From contig JAJHQY010000002.1 in NCBI GenBank assembly GCA_020833085.1, positions 1 to 30,907 on the forward strand: a stretch of DNA of 30,907 nt, in the 5' to 3' direction. The notes under the pieces were generated by a model. It ran no database searches, had not been told where the DNA came from, and saw only the letters and a program-made list of their open reading frames with translations. Within the stretch, counting starts at the first letter, position 1. Each line of letters opens with the position of its first letter. Source of the DNA: Desulfurococcaceae archaeon. GTDB taxonomy: Archaea; Thermoproteota; Thermoprotei_A; Sulfolobales; Desulfurococcaceae. Of the stretch, positions 7,391 to 14,529 are shown one piece after another. The translations under genes and the position numbers were made by a program.

Positions 7391-7557
7391 ACGACGTAGT
7401 CCGAGTTTGTCGGCGAGACCGGTCTACTGATCTCGGTTGCTACAACCTTCACAACGCCCACCGCGTGCTGGTGCCCTGTCTCAATCCAGTACAACCTGCT
7501 ATGTAGGGGTACTCTAAAGATCCTATCTGGCGAATCTTCAACTCCGCGATAGCTTAC
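7285..7557 (-). CDS. Open frame of about 90 codons, no clear start; possible small or decayed gene
   Basis: The minus-strand frame is open from 7557 to the stop at 7285-7287. The predicted product looks protein-like and beta-rich (for example GVEDSPDRIFRVPLHSRLYW and TGHQHAVGVVKVVATEISRP). The only recognised start is a TTG at 7492-7494 in the middle. An ATG at 7561-7563 lies one base out of frame. It overlaps the candidate small membrane ORF at 7277-7390 in antisense, so at most one is likely to be real. I do not recognise it. It may be a remnant. Confidence 0.25.
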   Translation of the reverse strand, partial: VSYRGVEDSPDRIFRVPLHSRLYWIETGHQHAVGVVKVVATEISRPVSPTNSDYVVYIRSIKLYHLYHRRRYATVTVPSMIPALKATKPR

Positions 7558-7765
7558 TCATTGCAAATCTATAGTTGTCAAGGCCCTGTTCATGTGAATT
7601 ACAATGCTAAATAACGAAATAGTCAACAACTACAGCTCCTTACCCGTAAGTTGAAGATGTCATTAAACGTAGCCGAGTATGTAAGGTGGAGTTTTACTAC
7701 TATAGTTTGACGGCTCTTCACGATCAACATAATTGACTTAGCCTCCTACTCCTCCAAAAGAATAC

Positions 7766-7784
7766 GACTCGCGTCGGTCGAGTC
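7766..7784. repeat. Short hairpin upstream of the C/D box sRNA
   Basis: GACTCG at 7766-7771 and CGAGTC at 7779-7784 form a perfect 6-bp stem with a 7-base loop. AGA before and TCT after could extend it past a bulge. It lies in the long gene-poor stretch 7560-8140. It may be a structured RNA end or incidental. Confidence 0.35.
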
Positions 7785-7828
7785 TTCTAATAACTCTGTT
7801 ACATATTAGGGAGACCTCTTATTTGGTA

Positions 7829-7888
7829 GAAGAGGTGATGAGAAGTTCGCGCGCTGAATTGTGATGTGTTTCCCGCATTGCTGACTTC
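7829..7888 (+). ncRNA. Archaeal C/D box 2'-O-methylation guide sRNA, apparent 16S rRNA target
   Basis: All four boxes are present with canonical spacing: C GTGATGA (7835-7841), a 12-base guide, D' CTGA (7854-7857), a 3-base spacer, C' GTGATGT (7861-7867), a 13-base guide, and D CTGA (7881-7884). The flanks AGAAG and CTTCC can pair to close the K-turn. The complement of the D guide is CAATGCGGGAAAC, which from memory matches a conserved archaeal 16S rRNA segment (around E. coli position 370). Under the D+5 rule the target would be the G of CAATG. The complement of the D' guide contains GCGCGAA, which occurs just upstream of that segment in many archaeal 16S genes. A weak TATA-like ACATATTA lies at 7801-7808, about the right distance upstream. 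Confidence 0.8.
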
Positions 7889-8139
7889 CGAGATATACCG
7901 GCACTTCTAATCTTGTCGAGTCCAGCTACCTGGCAAGTGCGTAGTGTTAATAGTTTGGCTCACTCTGGCGGGGGTTTAACGCTCTCCTCCAAGACGCCTT
8001 GCGATCACATTGATGTACTAGGTTTAGTAAAACTAGTTCTCCACGTCATGTCTAGAGAGAAAGAGAATTTTAGTTGATTAGTCGAGGAATTGTTGTTATT
8101 CACGAAATCAATCTCCGGTAGAGTTGTGTTTAGTTTCTT

Positions 8140-8177
8140 CACATTACATTAATTTTATAATCTCACAATGTAATGTG
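8140..8177 (+). promoter_or_regulatory. 11-bp inverted repeat flanking the flippase TATA box
   Basis: CACATTACATT (8140-8150) and its exact reverse complement AATGTAATGTG (8167-8177) surround TTTTATAA (8153-8160), the best TATA box before the flippase gene. Transcription would begin near 8184, giving a leader of about 60 bases. Two half-sites on each side of a TATA box suggest an operator that blocks TBP/TFB binding. A hairpin-forming DNA or RNA element is the alternative. The symmetry is seen; the role is inferred. Confidence 0.55.
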
Positions 8178-8244
8178 GTGACTATTGATTATAGCTGTAG
8201 ACTTAAGACATAGTGAAGGGAGTTAATGAGAAGGGGTAGTATAT

Positions 8245-9846
8245 TTGAGCAGGAATAGTGAGGGTTTGCTAATAGTAGCAGAGGAGGTGGCTAGAGGCGC
8301 TTTATACCTATTTAGTGGCAGTGTTCTCGCTACTGTACTGTCCGCGCTGTGTGGCATAGCTGTTGCCAGACTTCTGGGCCCCGACCTGTACGGAGCCTAC
8401 TCTCTCGCTTTTACAGTAGCGAGTTTCTTAATGATATTCACAGGGTTCGGCGTTAACTCGGCCTTAACCAAGTACATTTCTAGTCACTACAAGTCTGGAG
8501 ACCGCGGCTCTCTAGCTGAGATGATTAAGAGTGGAGTTCTCTTCGTTGTTTTAGAGTCTCTACTTATCTACCTACTAGGCTATGTTTTTATAAGGGATCT
8601 CACTGCGTGGCTTGTTAATAGGCCGGAGCTTGCAGACTCCGCAGTAATTCTCCTACCCATAGTTGTATTTCAAGCTCTCATAACGGTGTCTGTGGGCGTT
8701 TTACTCGGATTTGGAGACATGAGGAGAATAGCCCTCATTAATATTACTCAACAGGCTTTTAGACTCCTACTAGCTCCACTACTAGTAGTTCTTGGGATGG
8801 GGCTTAGAGGAGCACTATTGGGAAACACGCTAGCATATATCTTGTCAGCCGCGCTCGCGACGGTATTTCTTTACGAGTACTACTCGCTACTAAGTAGAGA
8901 GTCTAGGTCTAGTGGCAATAGAGACCTCCTTAAGATGATTGCGTATGGAGTGCCGCTGTATATCTCTGGCGTTGTGCTCTCTCTAGTCGACGTCTACAGG
9001 AACGTGCTGCTCTCTAGAATTGCGAGCGACTATGTTATTGGTAGCTTTAACGCGGCGTATAGATTTTTAACAATAATAACTATAGCGATAACTCCCATTT
9101 CCACTGCGCTATTCCCAGCGTTCTCGAAGTTTAGCGATAGTGAGGATCTTCGAAAAATGTTTGTAATTTCAGTTAAGTACACGTCACTTATAATAGCTCC
9201 CATAACAGTATTTGTAGCCACTATGTCGAGAGAAATTGTCGCTGTTCTATTTGGAAGAGAGTATCTAGTGCTGACTCCGCGGTTTTTCACTCTGGCGGCA
9301 CTAAACTACTTGTACGTGGTTGTGGGGTATATGGTCTTGGGGAGTTTCTTTAGCGGCGTGGGGAAGACGAGAGTTAACTTAGAGTCGACACTAGTTTACA
9401 GTGCGGTGTTTATATTACTAGCACCGGCAATCTCACAGTACCTTGGTGTCGACGGATTACTATACGCTATTATAGTGGCTAATGGAGCTTCCACGGTTTA
9501 CGCTCTCTACGTCGCGCACAGAGAGTATAAGATTAAACTAGACTACTACTACTCGCTGAGCATATTAGGGGCATCACTTCTATCCGCTATTCCAGCACGC
9601 GCCCTACTAGTGTTACTAAGTAGTACAGGAGGAGTATTACTAAACCTGGTAAAACTACTAGCTAGTGGACTACTCTTTCTACTACTATACGCAACTCTGC
9701 TTCCAGTACTCAGAGTAGTGAATAAGAGTGACATTGAACTTGTGGCGAGTGCTTTCTCGAATATTAAACTAGTAGCACTATTAGTGAGGCTTGTAGTGAA
9801 ATACGAGGAAAAACTACTCTCTAAATTAGTTCAATATACTGTGTAA
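8245..9846 (+). CDS. Polysaccharide/lipid-linked oligosaccharide flippase (MOP superfamily, Wzx/RfbX type)
   Basis: This 533-residue protein has about 14 hydrophobic helices and the family pattern: an early RGALYLFSGSVLATVLSA helix followed by the VARLLGPDLYGAYSLA motif, then GFGVNSALTKYIS, and in the second half SRIASDYVIGSFNAAYR and FFSGVGKTRVNL. Such proteins move lipid-linked glycans across the cytoplasmic membrane for S-layer N-glycosylation or cell-surface polysaccharides. No glycosyltransferase neighbours are visible in this window, so the exact substrate is open. The start is a TTG preceded by AAGGGG. The upstream region has a TATA box inside an inverted repeat. A decayed copy of its 5' part lies at 4286-4425. 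Confidence 0.9.
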   Translation: MSRNSEGLLIVAEEVARGALYLFSGSVLATVLSALCGIAVARLLGPDLYGAYSLAFTVASFLMIFTGFGVNSALTKYISSHYKSGDRGSLAEMIKSGVLFVVLESLLIYLLGYVFIRDLTAWLVNRPELADSAVILLPIVVFQALITVSVGVLLGFGDMRRIALINITQQAFRLLLAPLLVVLGMGLRGALLGNTLAYILSAALATVFLYEYYSLLSRESRSSGNRDLLKMIAYGVPLYISGVVLSLVDVYRNVLLSRIASDYVIGSFNAAYRFLTIITIAITPISTALFPAFSKFSDSEDLRKMFVISVKYTSLIIAPITVFVATMSREIVAVLFGREYLVLTPRFFTLAALNYLYVVVGYMVLGSFFSGVGKTRVNLESTLVYSAVFILLAPAISQYLGVDGLLYAIIVANGASTVYALYVAHREYKIKLDYYYSLSILGASLLSAIPARALLVLLSSTGGVLLNLVKLLASGLLFLLLYATLLPVLRVVNKSDIELVASAFSNIKLVALLVRLVVKYEEKLLSKLVQYTV

Positions 9847-10236
9847 GATTTACCAAGTTGCATCAGGTCTCTTATTGCTGTGTTCTCGAGGTCTACGTAT
9901 ACAGTATTATTGGTAGTGCGATGGCGACACACGTGAAATGCAAAAGCGTATTTTAACCTTGATGGTGACGGGGAGAGACAAACTAGAGACTACTAAGCGA
10001 TCGCACGCACCTGCGAATTCACGCCCTCCGCGTAGATGTGCGGGATTTCCCTGAGGCAATTACTCGTGAATAGCTGTAATTAGTTGTGAATGCATTATAG
10101 AGTAACTAGTGGAGAGATAAGTGCAGGAATCAAGAGGTGTGTAATTGAGTGAGAAAGAGCGTGGCAGACGAAGAAGCGAAATTCTTTGGCTCGTTTCTTG
10201 TAATACTGTTGTACTGTTATAGAGAGTGTAGGGTGT
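9847..10236. other. 390-base gene-poor stretch with one candidate small ORF
   Basis: I see no tRNA, no repeat array and no clear C/D box sRNA here. The only candidate gene is a 25-codon ORF at 10145-10222, listed separately. The motif GTGAAT occurs twice, at 10068-10073 and 10086-10091. No strong terminator follows the flippase. Confidence 0.5.
10145..10222 (+). CDS. Possible 25-residue peptide upstream of the 10237 gene
   Basis: A TTG start at 10145-10147 is preceded at five bases by AGAGGTG, a good archaeal ribosome binding site. The product has a basic head (SEKERGRRRSE) and a hydrophobic tail (ILWLVSCNTVVLL), ending 14 bases before the next start. It could be a leader peptide or chance. 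No homology is recognised. Confidence 0.25.
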   Translation: MSEKERGRRRSEILWLVSCNTVVLL

Positions 10237-10638
10237 GTGAGTGTGCCTTTGGCTCATGGCATAGCAGTTAGGGTTTACGCGAGTTTTTTAGCTACTGTTG
10301 AGGCTGTGGAGAAGTGTGATATTTGCTCTAATGTCTACATAGAGGTTATTGACTCCTCACCGAGGATTGCCATAGCTGTTGGCGAGAAGTACTTCTTTAG
10401 AGTTGGCAACCGCCTCGCTGTAACAGTTTTAGTGATTGATAGAGGCGACCACGTAGTACTAAAAGCTATTGCTACAGCAGGTAGAAAAGGACTCATATCA
10501 TTCTTTGACTATAGAGCGTCAAAAACCTATACAGCAAAGGTAGTTGAATCTGTGTGCAGAGCTCTCGAAGCAAAGTGTGAAGTTGTAGCAGAGGTGAGTC
10601 ACTTAGAGCGATTCAAGTCAAGCTGGCTAAAAGCCTAA
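10237..10638 (+). CDS. Conserved-looking small protein of unknown function
   Basis: This 133-residue soluble protein has alternating beta strands and helices: VYIEVIDSSPRIAIAV, YFFRVGNRLAVTVLVID, DHVVLKAIATAG, and a final helix VVESVCRALEAKC. The pattern resembles small alpha/beta domains, but I cannot assign a family. It has no signal peptide or membrane span. Cysteines C27 and C30 (CDIC) could bind metal, but no second pair is present in that arrangement. The start is GTG at 10237 or at 10243, both behind AGGGTG. It appears to be a stand-alone gene between the flippase and the tRNA. Confidence 0.6.
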   Translation: MSVPLAHGIAVRVYASFLATVEAVEKCDICSNVYIEVIDSSPRIAIAVGEKYFFRVGNRLAVTVLVIDRGDHVVLKAIATAGRKGLISFFDYRASKTYTAKVVESVCRALEAKCEVVAEVSHLERFKSSWLKA

Positions 10639-10965
10639 ATCACTCAACCTCACTCCACAAAATCCCCAGCATATTTAGCAAGGCGCTGACAGCTCCATTC
10701 TTAATACTTTGCAGGGTCCTTCACTTCTAACGCGTACATCATTGAGGTGTGCTGATCGCTTTTTGACTTTTTAGAGTTTGAGCTCTACAAGCTAGGGCTT
10801 CACGCTACACTTTTGCTCTTAGCCTCTGTGCCTCGGCTTCTCCAGTACGATTTTCAAGGGCTTTAACTCCACTAGCTCGAGAAAGAGCACAAGCTGGAAT
10901 CGGGTCAAAGTACCTGGACTAGAACCTAGATTAGAATAACTAGAATAGAAAGGGTTTCAATTATG
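10639..10965. other. 327-base intergenic region, possible terminator and gene remnant
   Basis: Two T-runs near 10761-10776 (CTTTTTGACTTTTTAG) could end transcription of the upstream gene. On the minus strand a short open stretch reads SIKNGAVSALLNMLGILWSE and is closed by stops, possibly a gene remnant. I see no RNA gene other than the tRNA that follows. Confidence 0.35.
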
Positions 10966-11043
10966 TGGCGGGCCCGCCGGGATTTGAACCCGGGACCTCC
11001 GGCTCCGAAGGCCGGCGCCCTGTCCTGGCTAGGCGACGGGCCC
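10966..11043 (-). tRNA. tRNA-Arg (anticodon TCG), intronless, CCA encoded
   Basis: On the minus strand the acceptor arms GGGCCCG and CGGGCCC pair perfectly, followed by discriminator G and an encoded CCA. The D stem is GCCT/GGGC, the anticodon stem CCGGC/GCCGG encloses loop CTTCGGA (anticodon TCG), and the T arm is CCGGG TTCAAAT CCCGG. The molecule is 75 bases plus CCA. There is no intron. It starts 35 bases downstream of the proteasome beta stop codon on the same strand. Confidence 0.95.
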
Positions 11044-11078
11044 CTGGAACCCTAGGAGAGTAGTTTCCAAGGGGATTC

Positions 11079-11681
11079 TTATTTTTCAGGTGTGGTCTTG
11101 AAGAGGTAGGATTTCTCAGTGTAGCCCTCTCTAGTTATTACTACTAGGTCTACTCCGTCTCCCGATAAGACGTCTCTCTCAATAACAGTTTTTATAGCTT
11201 CTATAGCTATTTTCTCAGCTTCTCCTAGTGTGAGGTCTTCGCGGTATTTTGGCTCAATATAGCCCAGTGCTAATTGCGAGCCCGAGCCTACGGCAGCGTA
11301 TCTCTCCTCTATTAAGCTTCCCACCGGGTCTAAAATGAAGAGCGAGGGGCCCTCTTCATCGTATCCTCCTACAATAATCTCTGTGAACATTGGAAAGAGC
11401 TTGTAGTTGTAGAGTATTATTGAGAGTATTTTAGCTAAACTACGCGTTTTAATGTCTTTACCCACTCTCAGCTCGTAGTACTTAGACTCAAGTTTTAGTA
11501 GCCTAGTCAAGTAGCCTACATCGCCTAAGAGCCCGGCAAAGGCCACCCCCACTCTCCCAGTGATCATGTGTACTTTTTTAGCCATTCTACTGAGGACAAA
11601 TCCTTCGTATGTAACTCTCTTATCAGTTGCTAGTACAACTCCCTCCTTAATCTTTAAGCCAACGGCTGTCCCGGGTAACAG
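11079..11681 (-). CDS. psmB: 20S proteasome beta subunit, non-catalytic crenarchaeal type, probable CTG start
   Basis: This beta subunit of the proteasome core belongs to the crenarchaeal class thought to be inactive. The frame reaches well beyond the ATG at 11585: the 32 codons before it encode the conserved start of a mature beta subunit (PGTAVGLKIKEGVVLATDKR, then GFVLSRMAKKVH). No ATG, GTG or TTG exists between the in-frame TGA (11688-11690) and 11585. CTG at 11679-11681 lies five bases after GGTGAT, ideal for initiation, and gives 200 residues. Counting back from V4-G5, Thr falls at position 2 and Gly at position 1; Asp17 and Lys33 equivalents remain (ATDKR, MAKKVH). So it probably does not form the N-terminal-threonine active site and pairs with the catalytic subunit at 17166-17813. 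Confidence 0.9.
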   Translation of the reverse strand: MLPGTAVGLKIKEGVVLATDKRVTYEGFVLSRMAKKVHMITGRVGVAFAGLLGDVGYLTRLLKLESKYYELRVGKDIKTRSLAKILSIILYNYKLFPMFTEIIVGGYDEEGPSLFILDPVGSLIEERYAAVGSGSQLALGYIEPKYREDLTLGEAEKIAIEAIKTVIERDVLSGDGVDLVVITREGYTEKSYLFKTTPEK

Positions 11682-11838
11682 TCTACATCACCCCTTCTCG
11701 TGTGACTATAGTGTGCTAGAGGTATTTATACAGAGCTTAAGAGGCTATGGAATACTTTCACCCATCTCTCCGAGTCTAGTTACGTGAACTCCTGGCATAA
11801 AGTTAATTGAGGAGGAAACACTCTAGGGGGGTAGAGTC

Positions 11839-12444
11839 ATGAAGTGCGAATTCTGTGGTGGCGTGTTGGTCTGGGATTACGAGCACGGTGAGGTTGTGTG
11901 TTCACAGTGCGGTGTTGTCCACGAGAAGATATTTTCAAGTGACGTTCCGGGCTACGAGAGCGGGAGAAGCGATCAAGAGGAGTTCGCCGAGAAGCGCTAT
12001 ACAAGTTACGACTTCAAGAAGCGTTTGCGTGAATACAAGAGACTACTAAAGCTCTACTTAAACGCGGACAGGAGAGTCAGTAGTAGACCGTGGCTAGAAG
12101 TAGACTACAATAAGCTCTTTACGACCGGCAAGTTCATTAAGACTATAACCTCTATAGCGTCTAAGAAGGCGCGCGAGAGTATTGAGAAGCACAAGTACTG
12201 GGAAGTAGTTAATAGAGGTCTCAGGGTATTAGAGTCAATAAATCCAGCTCTCTTAGCGAGAAGTGAGAGGTGTAAATACGCGCTCGCCTACATGGTGGCG
12301 AGAATAGTTGAAACGGGCAAAATACCCAGTGAGGAAGAAGTCACGAGTATTTTCAATGTGAGTGACACTAGTTATAGGAGACTTAGACAAATTGCTATAA
12401 ACGTACAGCGCCACCCAGCACTTGCACAGCTTAAAAGCACGTAG
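11839..12444 (+). CDS. Short TFIIB-like factor: zinc ribbon plus single helical/HTH module
   Basis: The N-terminus is a TFIIB-type zinc ribbon (C3, C6, C21, C24, with EVVCSQCGVVHE), as in archaeal TFB, which recruits RNA polymerase through the ribbon. The rest is only about 170 residues, against two cyclin folds (about 200 residues) in a complete TFB. A basic helical middle (RLREYKRLLKLYLN) is followed by a helical domain ending in a helix-turn-helix-like PSEEEVTSIFNVSDTSYRRL. The B-finger/linker and the second cyclin repeat are not obvious. It could be a specialised initiation factor or a regulator related to TFB. ATG follows GGGGGGTAGAG. It is 41 bases ahead of the GTPase gene and probably co-transcribed. 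Confidence 0.75.
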   Translation: MKCEFCGGVLVWDYEHGEVVCSQCGVVHEKIFSSDVPGYESGRSDQEEFAEKRYTSYDFKKRLREYKRLLKLYLNADRRVSSRPWLEVDYNKLFTTGKFIKTITSIASKKARESIEKHKYWEVVNRGLRVLESINPALLARSERCKYALAYMVARIVETGKIPSEEEVTSIFNVSDTSYRRLRQIAINVQRHPALAQLKST

Positions 12445-12485
12445 AGACTTAAACACAACTCGGAAAAAGACGAGACACGTGTGCT

Positions 12486-13475
12486 GTGAGCGTGGCTTAT
12501 GTACACATTAAGACTTACAGTGAACTATACGAGCACGTCAATAAGGGGTTAAAGAGGCTAAGGCCTCAAGTAGGGGAGAGCTTCACTAGTTTAGTTAAGA
12601 GAAAACTCAACTACACCTACACAACTATAAGTAGTGAGCTCACGAAGATACACAGAGTTCTCTCTGAGTTAAAGTCCCAAGGAGAGTTCTACTTAGAACT
12701 CTATCGAGTATTTACTGGAGAGGATATTGAAGTACTAAGTACTAGAATTAAGAGGTCTATAAAGCAACTGAAAATAATATATCGTAGTGCTCTGGAAGAG
12801 CTTAGGAGTAGTAAAGTCAGCGAAGCAGAGCTAATGAGAACTAGTATTGCGAGAATGCTTTCGGTGTATAAGAGAGTTAATAGGCGTATTTTAAAACTAC
12901 GAGAGTTTCTAGCAGAGATAGCTAAAATGCCAGATGTCAGGGGGGACTACGTAGTTGTCATTGCTGGCTTACCTCAAGTAGGGAAATCAACACTACTCTC
13001 AAAACTCACAAATGCTAAGCCAGAAATAGGGACATACCCCTTTACTACTAAGACCCTGATAGCCGGGCACATGAGTGTAGATCACTACGGCAAGATAGTG
13101 CTTTTAGACTCTCCTGGTGTTCTAGACTCGCCACTAGAAGAGAAGAACATAATTGAGTACAAGACAGTGCTCGCGTTAAAGTACTTAGCAGATCACATGC
13201 TCTATGTGTTCGACTTTAGCGAGAACTTTTACTTTTCTACTAGAGAGCAGTTTAATGTCTTCTTCTCGCTGAGGGGGGTTCTAGGAGACAAATTAACGAC
13301 TGTGGTAATAAATAAAATTGATCAGCTCTCAGAAGAGCGCCTTAGAGAGGCTATTAGAATTACTAGAGAAGTGACGGGGTTAGAGCCTATTCCGATCTCT
13401 GCGCTCTATAATATAAATTTAGAGAGAGTTAGGAGTGTTCTAGTAGAGAACTTTATGAAGAAAGTCCAGCGCTAG
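12486..13475 (+). CDS. Nog1/OBG-type TRAFAC GTPase
   Basis: A roughly 150-residue helical N-terminal domain precedes a G domain with all motifs: G1 GLPQVGKST (161-169), G2 TYPFTTK (183-189), G3 DSPG (208-211), G4 NKID (276-279) and G5 SA (305-306). The YPFTT switch is typical of the OBG/Nog1 family; the helical N-terminus resembles Nog1, an eukaryotic/archaeal large-subunit ribosome assembly GTPase. At 329 residues it lacks the C-terminal extensions of eukaryotic Nog1. Start GTG at 12486 or 12492. Its last 23 bases overlap the convergent rtcA gene. Follows the TFB-like gene. Confidence 0.85.
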   Translation: MSVAYVHIKTYSELYEHVNKGLKRLRPQVGESFTSLVKRKLNYTYTTISSELTKIHRVLSELKSQGEFYLELYRVFTGEDIEVLSTRIKRSIKQLKIIYRSALEELRSSKVSEAELMRTSIARMLSVYKRVNRRILKLREFLAEIAKMPDVRGDYVVVIAGLPQVGKSTLLSKLTNAKPEIGTYPFTTKTLIAGHMSVDHYGKIVLLDSPGVLDSPLEEKNIIEYKTVLALKYLADHMLYVFDFSENFYFSTREQFNVFFSLRGVLGDKLTTVVINKIDQLSEERLREAIRITREVTGLEPIPISALYNINLERVRSVLVENFMKKVQR

Positions 13476-14529
13476 TTACTGTAATTATTCCTGGTTTCTC
13501 CAGCTCTCCCTGAATACTGACGGTGGTATTTGGCATAAATGCTTTTGCCACCTCAATAGCTGTTATAGTGTGAAGAGTTATTCTAGCAACCCCTACACTA
13601 CTAATTCCCTTAGCGAGGAAGAGGTAGGGTACTAGCATATCAGCCATGTGCCTGTCAAAAGCCATTCCAGTCTCGTAATCCTCAATTAGAACTCTAGCAG
13701 CTTCTTCGCCGACAACCTCAGCTGGCTTACCCTTCTCACCCACAGAGTCTCCTCCCAATCTACTACCACTACTAGTTTCCACGTACACGAGTATGCCACT
13801 ACCAGGCCCTCTGTGGGGATCTTTCTCCGGCGGGTACGTCTCTAATTCTACACTGTACTCCACATCTAGAACACTACGCAGTAGTTTCAAAGCAGAGTCT
13901 GCCTGCCTCTTGGCTACGTGGTGTGGTAGTTTAACGGCGTGGCTTATAATGCGGAGCGAGAGGGGCTTTCCGCGACTAATAATATTGATAGGTCGAGGAG
14001 GCTCTTTTAGAGGTGTAACAGTGAGTTCCACAATACCGCCGCCGCGGGGGTAGTGACCACGCCTCTTGAGCTCTATGTTCACGCCGTCTATGTTAAAGAG
14101 CTTTAAGTTGTGTTTAAAGACGTGGATCATGTAGTCTATTGGAGGACTCCACGGGACGTTTGTACCTCCATGAAGTACTACTCGAGACTTGCAATCAGCA
14201 TTTAGGAGTACTGGCAGTATTGCTTGAATTACTAGTGAAATACTACCAGCTGTTCCAATATCGAATTCAAAGTCTCCACAGAGTCTCTCACGTGGCTTGA
14301 AAGTGAGAGAAGTACTACCAACATAGGCGTTCTCTACTTCGCCTTTTGTGAGTGTAGCTATCGCCTTGACAGCCGTAAGGTGTTGTGGTCTTAAGCCGGG
14401 ATTGTCGCGCTTAGCCCTGATGTTGTATATTCTTAGAGGCTTCAGCGTTAAAGCCGAGAACGCCAGAGCGTATCTGAGTATTTGCCCTCCACCCTCTCCA
14501 AAACTACCATCTATTTCCACTATGCTCAT
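13453..14529 (-). CDS. rtcA: RNA 3'-terminal phosphate cyclase
   Basis: RtcA uses ATP to convert RNA 3'-phosphates to 2',3'-cyclic phosphates through a covalent enzyme-adenylate. The signature features are the N-terminal EIDGSFGEGGGQILRYALAF, the RAKRDNPGLRPQHLTAV segment, the HYPRGGGIVEL glycine loop, and the catalytic histidine in FDRHMADMLVPY. The 358-residue length is normal. Its ATG overlaps the last 26 bases of nadM, and its 3' end overlaps the convergent GTPase by 23 bases. With nadM and fttA upstream it forms a compact minus-strand cluster. Confidence 0.96.
   Translation of the reverse strand: MSIVEIDGSFGEGGGQILRYALAFSALTLKPLRIYNIRAKRDNPGLRPQHLTAVKAIATLTKGEVENAYVGSTSLTFKPRERLCGDFEFDIGTAGSISLVIQAILPVLLNADCKSRVVLHGGTNVPWSPPIDYMIHVFKHNLKLFNIDGVNIELKRRGHYPRGGGIVELTVTPLKEPPRPINIISRGKPLSLRIISHAVKLPHHVAKRQADSALKLLRSVLDVEYSVELETYPPEKDPHRGPGSGILVYVETSSGSRLGGDSVGEKGKPAEVVGEEAARVLIEDYETGMAFDRHMADMLVPYLFLAKGISSVGVARITLHTITAIEVAKAFMPNTTVSIQGELEKPGIITVTSAGLSS

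Noticed and set aside
8017..8037. Imperfect palindrome ACTAGGTTTAGTAAAACTAGT
   Set aside because: It has one mismatch and no obvious promoter context; ACTAGT-type strings are common throughout the window.
9940..10060. Possible C/D box sRNA beginning TTGATGG
   Set aside because: No D box lies within the required distance.
10639..10965. Possible insertion-sequence remnant
   Set aside because: The short minus-strand stretch has no recognisable transposase motif and there are no flanking repeats.
11079..11585. Proteasome beta subunit starting at the ATG at 11585
   Set aside because: It would remove the first two strands and the active-site region of the fold; the upstream codons encode them.
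11560..11787. Plus-strand open frame of 75 codons overlapping the proteasome gene
   Set aside because: It lies opposite the real beta-subunit N-terminus and has no protein-like pattern.
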